The position numbers and the translations under genes were made by a program. A stretch of DNA of 64,000 nt from an uncultured Clostridia bacterium (GTDB lineage Bacteria > Bacillota > Clostridia > Christensenellales > Borkfalkiaceae): contig CALVWX010000002.1 in assembly GCA_944368215.1 (NCBI GenBank), forward strand, positions 1 through 64,000, written 5' to 3'. How positions within the stretch are numbered: position 1 is the stretch's first letter; each line of letters starts with the position of its first letter. Under the pieces are notes generated by a model. That model was given only the letters and a program-made list of their open reading frames with translations, was not told where the DNA came from and did not search any database. Below, piece after piece: positions 7,881 to 18,500 of the stretch.

Positions 7881-9302
7881 ATGGGCGGATTCTTCGGCTC
7901 TGTCAAGAGAAGCGACGCTGTATTCGACGCATTCATCGGCACAGACTATCATTCACATTTGGGCACCAAGCGCGGCGGCTTAGCCGCATACGATAAGGTC
8001 ATAGGCCTTCAGCGCGAAATTCACAACATCGAAAACGCGCCCTTCAGAACCAAGTTCGAACGCACCCTCTCAGAAATGCGCGGCAACGCCGCCATCGGCT
8101 GCATAAGCGACACCGACCCCCAGCCTCTGTTGATGGTCTCAAAGTTCGGCAAATATGCAATCTGCACCATCGGCATAATAAATAACGCCGACGAACTCGT
8201 AAAGCGGGTGCTTTCGCGCGGCGGATATTTCGACGCCATGACGGGCAGCAAAGTCAACTCCAACGAACTCGTCGCCGCCCTCATCAACAGCAAGGATTCC
8301 TATGTGGAGGGCATAAAGTACGCTCAGGACAGCGTAGAAGGCACGGCATCCATACTTCTGCTCACAGACCGCGGCACGCTGATAGCCGCGCGCGATAAGC
8401 TTGGCCGGCTGCCCGTGCAGATAGGAAAGGGGGAGGACGGCTATTGCGTGTCCTTCGAAAGCTTTGCCTATAAAAAGCTCGGCTATTCTGATTTCCGCGA
8501 ACTCGGCCCCGGCGAAATTGTCGAAATTTCCGCCGAAGGGGTTACCCAGCTCGCCTCTCCGGGTAAAGAGATGCGTATATGCGCGTTCCTCTGGTCGTAT
8601 TACGGCTATCCCACTTCGTCCTACGAAGGGGTCAACGTCGAGGTTATGCGCTACAGGAACGGCGAAATTTTTGCAAAGAACGATGCAAAAACTCACGATT
8701 TGCATGCTATCGATTACGTCGGCGGCGTGCCCGATTCGGGTACTCCCCACGCGATAGGTTACGCCAATGCGTGCAAGGTGCCTTTTGCCCGTCCCTATAT
8801 TAAATACACGCCTACATGGTCGCGCTCTTTCATGCCTGTAAACCAGTCTGAGCGCAACAAAGTGGCTAAAATGAAACTTATTCCCGTACACGAGCTCATA
8901 GACGGCAAGCGCCTTCTGCTCGTCGACGATTCAATCGTGCGCGGCACTCAGCTCAGGGAGACGGTGGAGTTCTTGTACTCCCACGGCGCCAAGGCCGTGC
9001 ACATGCGTTCGGCATGCCCGCCCATAATGTACGGCTGCAAATATCTCAATTTCTCGCGTTCTTCGGGCGATATGGATTTAATAACCCGCCGCACCATGGC
9101 GGAGCTCGAAGGCGACGAGGCGATAAACCATCTCGAAGAGTACAGCAATTCCCAAACAGAGCGCGGCAAGGCGATGCGCAAAGCCATATGCGATAAATTC
9201 CAGTTCGAATCGCTCGAGTTCCAGTCCATCGAAGGACTCATCGAAGCGATCGGTATAGAACCCTGCAAGCTTTGCACCTATTGCTGGACGGGCAAAGAAT
9301 AA
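7881..9302 (+). CDS. PurF paralogue lacking the glutaminase nucleophile
   Basis: Amidophosphoribosyltransferase-like protein of 473 residues, adjacent to the true purF. The N-terminal Ntn-glutaminase domain is degenerate. It begins MGGFFGS where PurF has the processed CGVFG, so the catalytic cysteine is glycine, and the HVRYSTTG and AHNGNLTN segments of PurF are replaced by CISDTDPQP and TIGIINNAD. In contrast the PRPP-binding loop is intact (LLVDDSIVRGTQ, Asp349-Asp350), and the cysteines equivalent to the B. subtilis PurF Fe-S ligands are kept (Cys234, Cys379, and the C-terminal CKLCTYC at 462-468). It may use free ammonia, regulate or partner PurF, or act on another substrate. It is not decayed, since length and frame are intact. 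Confidence 0.85.
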   Translation: MGGFFGSVKRSDAVFDAFIGTDYHSHLGTKRGGLAAYDKVIGLQREIHNIENAPFRTKFERTLSEMRGNAAIGCISDTDPQPLLMVSKFGKYAICTIGIINNADELVKRVLSRGGYFDAMTGSKVNSNELVAALINSKDSYVEGIKYAQDSVEGTASILLLTDRGTLIAARDKLGRLPVQIGKGEDGYCVSFESFAYKKLGYSDFRELGPGEIVEISAEGVTQLASPGKEMRICAFLWSYYGYPTSSYEGVNVEVMRYRNGEIFAKNDAKTHDLHAIDYVGGVPDSGTPHAIGYANACKVPFARPYIKYTPTWSRSFMPVNQSERNKVAKMKLIPVHELIDGKRLLLVDDSIVRGTQLRETVEFLYSHGAKAVHMRSACPPIMYGCKYLNFSRSSGDMDLITRRTMAELEGDEAINHLEEYSNSQTERGKAMRKAICDKFQFESLEFQSIEGLIEAIGIEPCKLCTYCWTGKE

Positions 9303-9444
9303 TTGCTTACGCACGATTCATCCCGCAATGTCTCGTTGCGGAAGTCTGTAGTCCGAGGCAAGATTTGATAACATCATCGATATAAATTCAATTTCAGAGA
9401 GCAGGTAGAATATCAACATCCTTTACAGGAGACATATTTGAAAT

Positions 9445-10857
9445 ATGGACGAAATTCAAGACGAGATCCATGAAGAATGCGGCGTTTTCGGCGTATATTC
9501 GCAGGAAAACCGCGACGTAGCATATACTGTCTATTACGGCCTGTACGCCTTGCAGCACCGCGGTCAGGAAAGTGCCGGCATAGCCGTTGCATATGCCGAT
9601 AAAATCTCTTATTATAAGGGAATGGGGCTGGTGCCCGATGTCTTTTCGGGCGGCAATCTCGATACTCTGCCCGAAGGCGACATTGCAATAGGCCACGTCC
9701 GTTATTCCACCACGGGCGCAAGCCAGCTTTTAAATGCCCAGCCCGTCGTCTTTACGGGCAAGTGCGGCAAAATGGCGCTCGCCCATAACGGCAATCTCAC
9801 CAATACAAAGCAACTCCGCGACGAAATGATAGCCCAGAACGCCGTTTTTCAAACGACCATCGATTCCGAAGTTATGGCCGTCGCTATAAACAGCATGTCC
9901 GAAGGCGATATTCTGGAAGGCGTAAAAAAGGCCTGCCCCCGTTTCAAAGGTTCGTACGCGCTCGTCATAATGACTACAGATAAGCTCATAGCCGTGCGCG
10001 ACCCTTACGGCATTCGGCCCCTGTGTATAGGCACTGTTGTAGACGATTATATAGTTGCCAGCGAAACCTGCGCGCTCGATGCTGTAGGGGCAACATATCT
10101 CCGAGACGTCAAGCCGGGCGAAATCGTCGTCATCGATTCGCAGGGAATTCATTCCTATATGATGGATAACCTGCCCGAAAAGAGCAGTATGTGCATCTTC
10201 GAATACGTATACTTTGCCCGCCCCGATTCAATTCTCGACGGTTGCAGCGTGTACGAAGCCCGCAAGGAGGCGGGCAAATTGCTCGCACGTTATTATCCCG
10301 TCGAGGCCGACCTCGTTTCGGGCGTGCCCGATTCAGGCAACGTCGCCGCGCGCGGCTATGCAGAGGAGAGCGGCTTACCATTTGTCGAGGCGCTTGCAAA
10401 AAACAGGTATGTGGGCAGAACGTTTATTCAGCCCGACCAGAGACAGAGGGAGAACAGCCTTAATGTAAAAATGAACGCCCTGCGCGCCAACATAGACGGC
10501 AAAAGGGTAATCATTATAGACGACTCCATAGTGCGCGGTACAACCATGCGCAAGATAATAAAGATGCTCCGCAACGCCGGCGCGGCCGAAGTCCACATAA
10601 GAATCTGCTCGCCCATAATCAAGCATCCCTGCCATCTCGGCATAGATATACAAACTTACAGTCAGCTCATCGGCGCATATAAAAACGAGGACCAGATTTG
10701 CGAAAGCCTCGGCGCGGACAGCGTAAGGTACCTTTCTATTGACCAGCTCGTTCAGACCTGTTCTTCGGCAAAGGTCGGTTTCTGTCTCGGCTGTTTCAAC
10801 GGAAAATATCCTTACCCGCTCGAAGGTTACGAAGCGGATAAATTAAAACTCGAATAA
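9445..10857 (+). CDS. purF: PurF, glutamine PRPP amidotransferase
   Basis: First committed enzyme of purine synthesis, PRPP + Gln to phosphoribosylamine; 470 residues. An 11-residue propeptide (ending IHEE) precedes Cys12 of CGVFGVYS, as in B. subtilis PurF, where it is removed to free the nucleophile. The glutaminase residues are present in LQHRGQESAG, HVRYSTTGA and AHNGNLTN. The PRPP loop is VIIIDDSIVRGTT. Cysteines in SMCIFEYVY, RICSPII and GFCLGCF fit the four [4Fe-4S] ligands that make the Bacillus enzyme oxygen-labile. AGGAGA lies 12 nt before the ATG. The 142-nt gap upstream contains only a 6-bp hairpin (CCGCAA/TTGCGG). Confidence 0.96.
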   Translation: MDEIQDEIHEECGVFGVYSQENRDVAYTVYYGLYALQHRGQESAGIAVAYADKISYYKGMGLVPDVFSGGNLDTLPEGDIAIGHVRYSTTGASQLLNAQPVVFTGKCGKMALAHNGNLTNTKQLRDEMIAQNAVFQTTIDSEVMAVAINSMSEGDILEGVKKACPRFKGSYALVIMTTDKLIAVRDPYGIRPLCIGTVVDDYIVASETCALDAVGATYLRDVKPGEIVVIDSQGIHSYMMDNLPEKSSMCIFEYVYFARPDSILDGCSVYEARKEAGKLLARYYPVEADLVSGVPDSGNVAARGYAEESGLPFVEALAKNRYVGRTFIQPDQRQRENSLNVKMNALRANIDGKRVIIIDDSIVRGTTMRKIIKMLRNAGAAEVHIRICSPIIKHPCHLGIDIQTYSQLIGAYKNEDQICESLGADSVRYLSIDQLVQTCSSAKVGFCLGCFNGKYPYPLEGYEADKLKLE

Positions 10858-10876
10858 ATATCAGGAGAAATATAAA

Positions 10877-11896
10877 ATGGCAATATCGTATAAAGACAGC
10901 GGCGTAGACGTAGAAAGGGGTTACGAAGCCGTAAGGCTCATGCGCGAACACGTGCAGTCGACTTATACTCAGGGCGTCCTCGGCGACATCGGCTCTTTCG
11001 GCGGATTCTTCCAGCTTTCAAAGGGCTATAAGGAACCCGTCCTCGTGGCAGGCACCGACGGCGTCGGCACAAAACTCAAGTATGCTTTCCTCGCAAACAA
11101 GCACAATACAATCGGCATAGACGCTGTTGCAATGTGTGTAAACGACATAGTCTGTCAGGGCGCAAAACCGCTGTTCTTCCTCGACTATTTTGCAACGGGC
11201 AAACTTTCGCCCGAAGTCGTCGCCACAGTCGTATCCGGCGTGGCCGAAGGTTGCCGCCAGAGCGGCGCTGCCTTAATAGGCGGCGAAACAGCCGAAATGC
11301 CAGGATTCTATCCCGACGGTGAGTACGATATTGCAGGTTTTGCCGTCGGCATAGTCGACAAAAAAAAGGTTATCAACGGCAAAAAAATCAAGTCGGGCGA
11401 CGTGCTCATCGGCATCAAGTCGAGCGGCATTCATTCCAACGGCTATTCCCTCGTAAGAAAGCTTTGGGGTGAAAATATCGAAGAGCTTGAAAAATACGAC
11501 GAGGAACTGGGTGCAAAGCCTATCGACGTATTGCTCACGCCCACTAAAATATATGTAAATTCTATCCTCGCCCTTATTGAAAAGGTCAAGGTCAAGGGCA
11601 TAGCCCATATAACCGGCGGCGGCTTTATCGAAAATATCCCCCGCATTTTCCCCGAGGGTATAGGTTGCAGAATAAATACCAAGGCATACGAAGTTCCCGC
11701 AATCTTCAAAATCATGCAAAAGAAGGCGGGCATTAAAAAGGAACAGGCCTACAATACGTTCAATATGGGCATAGGCATGGTCGTGTGCGTCGCAAAAAAG
11801 GATGTCGATGCGACAATCGCCCAGCTTGAGGCTACGGGCGAAGAATGCGTGGTCATAGGCAAGACGTGCAAGGGAAGCGGGGTGAAACTGGTTTGA
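10877..11896 (+). CDS. purM: PurM, AIR synthetase
   Basis: Phosphoribosylformylglycinamidine cyclo-ligase, 339 residues, which closes the imidazole ring of FGAM with ATP. Family motifs: SYKDSGVDVERG at the N-terminus, GTDGVGTKLKYAF, ETAEMPGFY, SSGIHSNGYSLVR and HITGGGFIENIPR. AGGAG lies ten nt before the ATG. The stop codon overlaps the proposed TTG start of purN (TTGA), which suggests coupled translation. Confidence 0.95.
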   Translation: MAISYKDSGVDVERGYEAVRLMREHVQSTYTQGVLGDIGSFGGFFQLSKGYKEPVLVAGTDGVGTKLKYAFLANKHNTIGIDAVAMCVNDIVCQGAKPLFFLDYFATGKLSPEVVATVVSGVAEGCRQSGAALIGGETAEMPGFYPDGEYDIAGFAVGIVDKKKVINGKKIKSGDVLIGIKSSGIHSNGYSLVRKLWGENIEELEKYDEELGAKPIDVLLTPTKIYVNSILALIEKVKVKGIAHITGGGFIENIPRIFPEGIGCRINTKAYEVPAIFKIMQKKAGIKKEQAYNTFNMGIGMVVCVAKKDVDATIAQLEATGEECVVIGKTCKGSGVKLV

Positions 11897-12510
11897 TTAA
11901 GCGCATTGCTGTATTCGCCAGCGGAGGCGGAACGGATTTTCAGTCGGTGATAGACGCGAACGAGAGGGAGCATTTCTGCGAAATAGTCTGCCTCGTCGCC
12001 TCAAAAGAGGGCATAGGCGCAATCGGGCGCGCAAAAAAGCACGGCATACCTCACGCCGTTTATGCAAAAAAAGATTATCCCGACCTCGAAGAACTCTATG
12101 CAAAACTCGCCTTTCAGCTCAATATGCTCGGCGTCGATTACATAGTTCTCGCAGGCTGGCTTAAAATTATTCCCGAAAGTTTTATAAAAACATTCGCGGA
12201 CAGAATAATAAACATTCACCCGTCGCTCATCCCCGCATTCTGCGGAAGCGGCTATTACGGGCTCAAGGTTCATCAGGCCGTTCTTGATTACGGCGCAAAA
12301 ATTTCCGGCTGCACCGTTCACTTCGTCAACGAGGTGCCCGACGGCGGCGCGATAATCGCCCAGCGCGCGGTAGAGGTAAAGGACGACGACACGGCCGAAA
12401 GTTTGCAGACGCGCATTCTTGAGGAGGAGCACCGGCTTCTGCCCTGGTGCGTAAAGCAGCTCTGCCTCGGCAATATAGCCAAAAACGGCAGAAAGGTTAC
12501 GATAAAATAA
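11893..12510 (+). CDS. purN: PurN, GAR transformylase
   Basis: Formyl-THF-dependent phosphoribosylglycinamide formyltransferase, 205 residues. I start it at TTG 11893, which overlaps the purM stop by 4 nt and puts the conserved IAVFASGGGTDFQSV at residue 4; a longer reading would lie inside purM and add unlike residues. Catalytic Asn and His are in INIHPSLIPAF, the catalytic Asp in VPDGGAI, and the folate-side loop in LAGWLKIIP. It uses the folate form, so the formate-dependent PurT is not needed. A purine-rich AGGGAAGCGGGG stretch inside purM can serve as ribosome site. Confidence 0.92.
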   Translation: MIKRIAVFASGGGTDFQSVIDANEREHFCEIVCLVASKEGIGAIGRAKKHGIPHAVYAKKDYPDLEELYAKLAFQLNMLGVDYIVLAGWLKIIPESFIKTFADRIINIHPSLIPAFCGSGYYGLKVHQAVLDYGAKISGCTVHFVNEVPDGGAIIAQRAVEVKDDDTAESLQTRILEEEHRLLPWCVKQLCLGNIAKNGRKVTIK

Positions 12511-12525
12511 GAGAGGTATAAATTT

Positions 12526-14145
12526 ATGGAAATGAAGAAGAGGGCGCTCGTCAGCGTATCGGACAAGGCGGGCATAGTTGATTTCTGCAAAGGTCTGGTC
12601 GACTGCGGATTTGAAATTATTTCCACGGGCGGCACGGCGAAGGCATTAAAGGAGGCGGGCCTCAAGGTAATCGGCATATCCGAAATCACAGGATTTCCCG
12701 AATGCCTCGACGGCAGGGTAAAAACCCTTCATCCCAACGTGCACGCAGGGCTACTCGCCATGCGCTCCAATCCCGAGCACATGAAGCAGCTCGAAGAACT
12801 GGGAATCAACACAATCGACGTCGTCTGCGTCAATCTCTATCCCTTCAAGGCCACGCTCTCAAAGGGTGCGGATTTTGCCGAATGCATTGAAAATATCGAC
12901 ATCGGCGGGCCCACAATGATAAGGGCGGCGGCCAAGAATTATCAGGACGTAGCCGTCATCGTAGACCCTAAGGATTACGATAAAGTGCTCTCCGAACTCA
13001 AGGCCGGCGGCGTAACGCTCGAAACAAAGAAGTACCTTCAGTATAAGGTCTTCGCTCACACCGCCGTTTACGACAGCCTCATTTCCAACTACCTCGCAAG
13101 CCAGCTCGGCATAACTTTCCCCGACAGCGTTACCTTCGCTTATGAAAAAGCTCAGGATTTGCGCTATGGCGAAAATCCCCAGCAGCAGGCAATCTTCTAC
13201 AACGAGGAGTTTATCCGCCCCGGTTCGCTGTCGTCTGCAAAACAGCTGTGGGGCAAGGAACTTTCCTATAATAACATTAACGATGCCAACGGCGCTTTGG
13301 AACTTTTAAAGGAATTCGGCTCCACGCCCGCGGTCGTAGCCTGCAAGCACGCAAATCCTTGTGGCGTAGGTACCGGCGAAAGCATACACGAAGCATATAT
13401 GCGCGCGTACCAGTCCGACCCCGTCTCCGTGTTCGGCGGCATACTTGCAATAAACGGCGAGGTCGACGAAGAGACCGCTGCCGAAATCAACAAGATTTTC
13501 ATTGAAATCGTCATGGCTCCTTCTTATTCCGAAGGCGCTCTCAAAATACTCGAAGGCAAAAAGAATATACGCCTTCTTCAGATAGAAAATATTTCCGCTC
13601 CCATAGCTTCGGATGCGTACGACATGAAAAAAGTCTACGGCGGACTGCTCGTTCAGCAGTACGACAAAACTTTAATCCGCGGCGAGGATACGACCCTCTT
13701 CAGCAAAAAGGCCGAAGTAGAAGAAAAGGTGCTCTCTACGGGCAAGACGAGGACGGTTTACGGCGTCGGCGTCGTAACAGATCGCGCTCCCACCCCCGAA
13801 GAAGTCGACGCCCTCATGTTCGCGTGGAAGGTCGTCAAACACACCAAGTCCAACGCTATCGTCATTGGCAAGAACGGCAGGACTACGGGCATAGGCATGG
13901 GTCAGACAAACCGCATATGGGCGGCCCAGCAGGCCATCGCCCACGCAGGAGAAGAGGCCAAGGGTTCTGTCATGGCGTCCGATGCGTTCTTCCCCTTCCC
14001 CGATTGTGTGGAAGAATGTGTAAAAGCCGGCATAACCGCCATAATTCAGCCGGGCGGCTCCATTCAGGACAAAGCTTCCGTAGACGCCTGCAATGCTGCG
14101 GGCATCGCCATGGTATTCGTCGGCGACAGGCACTTCAAGCATTGA
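12526..14145 (+). CDS. purH: PurH, AICAR transformylase/IMP cyclohydrolase
   Basis: Bifunctional enzyme for the last two steps to IMP, 539 residues, slightly longer than the usual 510-530. The N-terminal MGS-like cyclohydrolase domain (about 1-200) shows [20 protein letters not shown] and [13 protein letters not shown]. The C-terminal transformylase domain shows [18 protein letters not shown] (Lys-His pair), VFGGILA and the terminal [15 protein letters not shown]. The ATG follows purN by 15 nt with a GAGAGGT ribosome site. The 67 nt to purD hold only an AT-rich stretch. Confidence 0.96.
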   Translation: MEMKKRALVSVSDKAGIVDFCKGLVDCGFEIISTGGTAKALKEAGLKVIGISEITGFPECLDGRVKTLHPNVHAGLLAMRSNPEHMKQLEELGINTIDVVCVNLYPFKATLSKGADFAECIENIDIGGPTMIRAAAKNYQDVAVIVDPKDYDKVLSELKAGGVTLETKKYLQYKVFAHTAVYDSLISNYLASQLGITFPDSVTFAYEKAQDLRYGENPQQQAIFYNEEFIRPGSLSSAKQLWGKELSYNNINDANGALELLKEFGSTPAVVACKHANPCGVGTGESIHEAYMRAYQSDPVSVFGGILAINGEVDEETAAEINKIFIEIVMAPSYSEGALKILEGKKNIRLLQIENISAPIASDAYDMKKVYGGLLVQQYDKTLIRGEDTTLFSKKAEVEEKVLSTGKTRTVYGVGVVTDRAPTPEEVDALMFAWKVVKHTKSNAIVIGKNGRTTGIGMGQTNRIWAAQQAIAHAGEEAKGSVMASDAFFPFPDCVEECVKAGITAIIQPGGSIQDKASVDACNAAGIAMVFVGDRHFKH

Positions 14146-14212
14146 TTGCCCCGAACATATAGCTCAACCAATCCGTTTTTTTATAAACATATATAACATT
14201 TAAAGGTAAAAA

Positions 14213-15493
14213 ATGAACGTACTCGTAATAGGCAACGGCGGAAGGGAACACGCAATCCTTCTCGCCCTCAGGAAAAGCCCCAAGGTCGATAAACTTTATT
14301 GCATGAAAGGCAACGCGGGCACGGCGCAGGTGGCCGAAGACATCGACGTGGATTACATGAACGCAGAAGCCGTCAAAGCTTACGCGCTCGCCCATCCCGA
14401 AATCGATTATTATGTCGTCACTCCCGACGACCCTCTGGCTATAGGTATAGTCGACGTGCTCGAAGGCATCGGCAAGCGTTGCTTCGGTCCCCGCAAGAAC
14501 TCGGCCATAATCGAGGCCAGCAAGGCTTTTGCCAAGGACCTCATGAAAAAATACAACATTCCCACGGCTAAAAGCGCCACATTCGACAATTACGGCGACG
14601 CGCTCGAATATGTGCGCGCTCAGGGCGCGCCCATCGTGCTCAAGGCCGACGGCCTGGCCCTCGGCAAGGGAGTGCTCATCTGCAAGACGCTCAAAGAGGC
14701 AGAAGAGGGCCTGAAGGAGATAATGCTCGACAAAGCTTTCGGCAAGGCGGGCGAAAAAATCGTCATCGAAGAGTGTATGCGCGGCCTTAAATACGACCCG
14801 GGCGAAGAGGTGTCCGTCCTCGCCTTTACGGACGGCAAAACCATAGTTCCCATGATAACGTCGTGCGACCATAAGCGCGTCGACGACGGCGACCGCGGCC
14901 TCAATACGGGCGGCATGGGTACGTTTGCGCCCTGCCCCTTCTGGAGCAAAGAGCTTGAAGAAGAGGTTAAAAATAAAATCATGATTCCAACCATGAACGC
15001 TATGAACGCCGAAGGCAGAACGTTCAAAGGCTGCCTCTATTTCGGGCTCATGCGTACGCCGGACGGCATGAAAGTGGTGGAGTACAACTCCCGCTTCGGA
15101 GACCCTGAAACGCAGGTTGTCCTTCCCATGCTCAAAACCGACCTTATGGAAATTTTTGAAGCCGTCACCGACGAAAGACTGTCGGATATAGACATTCAGT
15201 GGGACGACGGCGCCTGCGTGTGCGTGGTGCTTGCCAGCGGCGGCTATCCCGTGCACTACCGCAAGGGCGAAGAAATAACCATAGGCGACGTCGGCGACTG
15301 CACAGTCATTCACGCCGGCACGGCAATAAAGGACGGCAGGCTCGTAACCAACGGCGGCCGCGTTCTGGGAGTCGTCGCCAAAGGCGGCGATATAGAAGAA
15401 GCCCGCCGAAAGGCTTATGCCGCAGTTAAAAACATTCATTGGAACGGCATGCATTACCGCACGGATATAGGCGTCAAATACAGGCAAGGTTAA
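14213..15493 (+). CDS. purD: PurD, GAR synthetase
   Basis: Phosphoribosylamine-glycine ligase, an ATP-grasp enzyme of 426 residues that joins phosphoribosylamine and glycine. Visible parts: N-domain VLVIGNGGREHAI, the ATP-grasp entry KNSAIIEASKAFAKDLM, the glycine-rich loop KADGLALGKGV, DHKRVDDGDRGLNTGGMG, the metal-binding EYNSRFGDPETQ, and a C-domain with LASGGYPVHYRKG. Weakly spaced AAAGG before the ATG. It stands 24 nt before purL in the same operon. Confidence 0.95.
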   Translation: MNVLVIGNGGREHAILLALRKSPKVDKLYCMKGNAGTAQVAEDIDVDYMNAEAVKAYALAHPEIDYYVVTPDDPLAIGIVDVLEGIGKRCFGPRKNSAIIEASKAFAKDLMKKYNIPTAKSATFDNYGDALEYVRAQGAPIVLKADGLALGKGVLICKTLKEAEEGLKEIMLDKAFGKAGEKIVIEECMRGLKYDPGEEVSVLAFTDGKTIVPMITSCDHKRVDDGDRGLNTGGMGTFAPCPFWSKELEEEVKNKIMIPTMNAMNAEGRTFKGCLYFGLMRTPDGMKVVEYNSRFGDPETQVVLPMLKTDLMEIFEAVTDERLSDIDIQWDDGACVCVVLASGGYPVHYRKGEEITIGDVGDCTVIHAGTAIKDGRLVTNGGRVLGVVAKGGDIEEARRKAYAAVKNIHWNGMHYRTDIGVKYRQG

Positions 15494-15517
15494 TGCGTAT
15501 ACGGGAGTGAATATATA

Positions 15518-18500
15518 ATGATATATAGAATTTTTGTAGAAAAAAAGGACAATTTACAGGCTAAAAAGATAATGGAGGAGATTAAAACCCTCCTTAAAAT
15601 AGACGTGCAGGACGTGCGCAAACTCATACGCTACGATGTCGACGACATCACGGAAGAGGAGTTCAAAGCCGCAATCCCCACCGTTTTTTCCGAACCTCCC
15701 GTAGACGACGTTTATCTCGAAGAGGTGCACTTTGGCGAAGATTATAAAGTCTTCGCCGTCGCATACCTTACGGGCCAGTACGACCAGCGCGCGGACAGTG
15801 CGGCGCAGTGCGTTCAGCTTCTTACCCAAAAGGAACGCCCCGCAATCAAGTGCGCCAGCGTATATGCCGTCAAGGGCGTAGACGACGAAGGCCTCGCTCG
15901 CATCAAAAAGCACCTCATCAATCCTGTTGAAAGTGAAGAGGTTTCCCTCGAAAAGCCCTCAACCCTCGGTTATATAACTATTATTCCCGCTCCCGTCAAG
16001 GCGGTTGAAGGTTTTATAAATATGTCCGACGACGAAATTGCCGAATATCATCAGAAGATGGGCCTCGCAATGTCCGTCGCCGACCTGCGCTTTGTCCGCG
16101 ATTATTTCATAACCGAACAGCGCGACCCCACCGAAACTGAAATCAAGGTAATAGATACGTATTGGTCGGATCATTGCCGCCATACCACGTTTGCAACGCG
16201 CATCGAAGAAATTCAGGTGCGCTCGGATATCCCCGAAATCGACGAGGCTTTGAAGCTCTACCGCGACCTTTTCAACGAGCTGTACGCCGACAGGCCGGAT
16301 AAGTATCCATGCCTCATGGATATTGCGACTATTGCCGTTAAAAAGCTCAAAAAGGACGGGCTGCTCAACAATCTCGACGAATCGGACGAGATAAATGCCT
16401 GTTCAATAAATATAGACGTAACGCTCGACGGTGAAAAGAAGAAGTACACCGTCATGTTCAAAAACGAAACGCACAACCACCCCACCGAAATCGAACCTTT
16501 CGGCGGTGCGGCAACATGCCTCGGCGGCGCCATCCGCGACCCTCTTTCGGGAAGGACTTACGTTCTGCAGTCCATGCGCGTGACGGGCAGTGCAGACCCC
16601 ACCGAGCCAATCGAAAACACCATGCACGGCAAGCTTCCCCAGCGCGTCATCACAACGACTGCGGCGGCGGGCTTCTCGTCATACGGCAATCAGATAGGCC
16701 TTGCAACCGGCCAGGTTGATGAAGTGTATCACCCCGGCTATAAAGCAAAAAGATTAGAGACGGGTTTCGTCGTCGGCGGCGCTACTTCGGACATGATTTA
16801 CCGCGCAAAACCCCAGCCCGGCGACGTCGTCATTCTGCTCGGCGGCGAAACCGGCCGCGACGGTTGCGGCGGCGCGACGGGTTCTTCCAAGGCCCACGAC
16901 GAGCATTCTGTTCAGACATGCGGCGCGGAAGTGCAGAAGGGCAATGCCCTCACCGAAAGAAAACTTCAGCGCCTGTTCCTGAATAAGGATGCTACCGGCC
17001 TCATCAAAAAGTGCAACGACTTCGGTGCCGGCGGCGTAGCCGTCGCCATCGGCGAGCTTGCCGACGGCCTCGTAATCGAGCTCGACAAGGTTCCCAAAAA
17101 GTATGAGGGGCTTTCGGGTACAGAGCTTGCCATTTCAGAATCGCAGGAGAGGATGGCCGTTGTCGTCAGCTCCTCTGACGTGGACAAATTTATCGCTCTC
17201 GCCGACGAAGAAAATCTCGCCGCCACTCCCGTGGCGACGGTCACGGACGACAGGCGTATGAAGATGTACCACCGCGGCAGGACTATCGTAGATATTTCGC
17301 GCGACTTCCTCGATACAAACGGCGTCAAGCAGGTTACGGGCGCCATCATCGAGGACAGAAGGACAAAGTTCTTCGACCCTCCCAAACAGGAAATTGACTT
17401 CGAACAGGCCGTAAAGGACACCTTGTCCCAGTTGAATGTATGCTCCAAGAAGGGTCTTGCTGAAATGTTCGACTCTACCATAGGCGCGCGCTCTGTATAC
17501 ATGCCGTTCGGCGGCAAGTATCAGCTTACGCCCGTAACGGCAATGGCGGCGAAGGTGGTGGGCGGCGAAACGGACGATTGCACCGTTTCGGCCTACGGCT
17601 ACTGCCCCGAACTCATGTCGTCCTCGCCTTTCACGGGCGCGATATATTCAATAGTCGCATCGGTTGCAAAGGTTGTATCCACAGGTGCAAATTATAAGGA
17701 TATCCGCCTTACTTTACAGGAATATTTCATGCGCCTGCGTGAAGACAAAAAACGCTGGGGCGTGCCTCTTTCTGCGCTCCTCGGCGCGCTCTATGCCCAG
17801 ATAAATCTCGGCCTCGGCGCCATAGGCGGCAAGGATTCCATGAGCGGCACCTTCGAACATATCGACGTTCCGCCCACGCTCATTTCCTTCGCGCTCGCTC
17901 CTGCAAAGGCTTCGCGCCTTATAACCAACGTCGTCGAAAACGACTTCAACAAGCTCTATCTTCTTCCCATGAAGAAGGACAGCGCAGGCATTCCCGACTT
18001 TAAATATCTCAAAACGCTCTACACCTCGGTATATAACAATATTGCATGCGGAAACATAACCATGGCAACCGTGGTGGAAAAGGGCGGCCCTGCCGCGGCG
18101 GTAATTAAAAGCTGTCTCGGCAACGGTTTCGGTTTTAATTTCGATTGCGATGAAAGTAAGCTCTTTACTGAATGCTACGGCGATATCATTGTCGCATGCC
18201 GCAATCCTTATGACCTCGCAGGCGTAGAAGTGGTATTGCTCGGCAAACCTTCAACCGAACGTTTCTTCACCTGCGGCGGCAAGAAGGTATGGATAAGGGA
18301 CGCGTTGAACAGTTACACCTCCAGACTCGAAAGTGTATTCCCTTCAACGGCAAAAGCTTCGGGCAACATTCCCGACTGCGATTTCTGGGACGGCAAAAAA
18401 TATTTCAATATCGCAACAAAAGTTGCAAAGCCCCGCGTGTTCATACCCGCTTTCCCCGGCACCAACTGCGAACTCGATACAGCCCGCGCATTCCGCCTTG

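Noticed and set aside
14135..15487. A 450-residue open frame on the minus strand across purD
   Set aside because: It is a shadow of purD caused by GC-rich third positions; it has no ribosome site and no recognisable domain, while the plus strand encodes a complete PurD.
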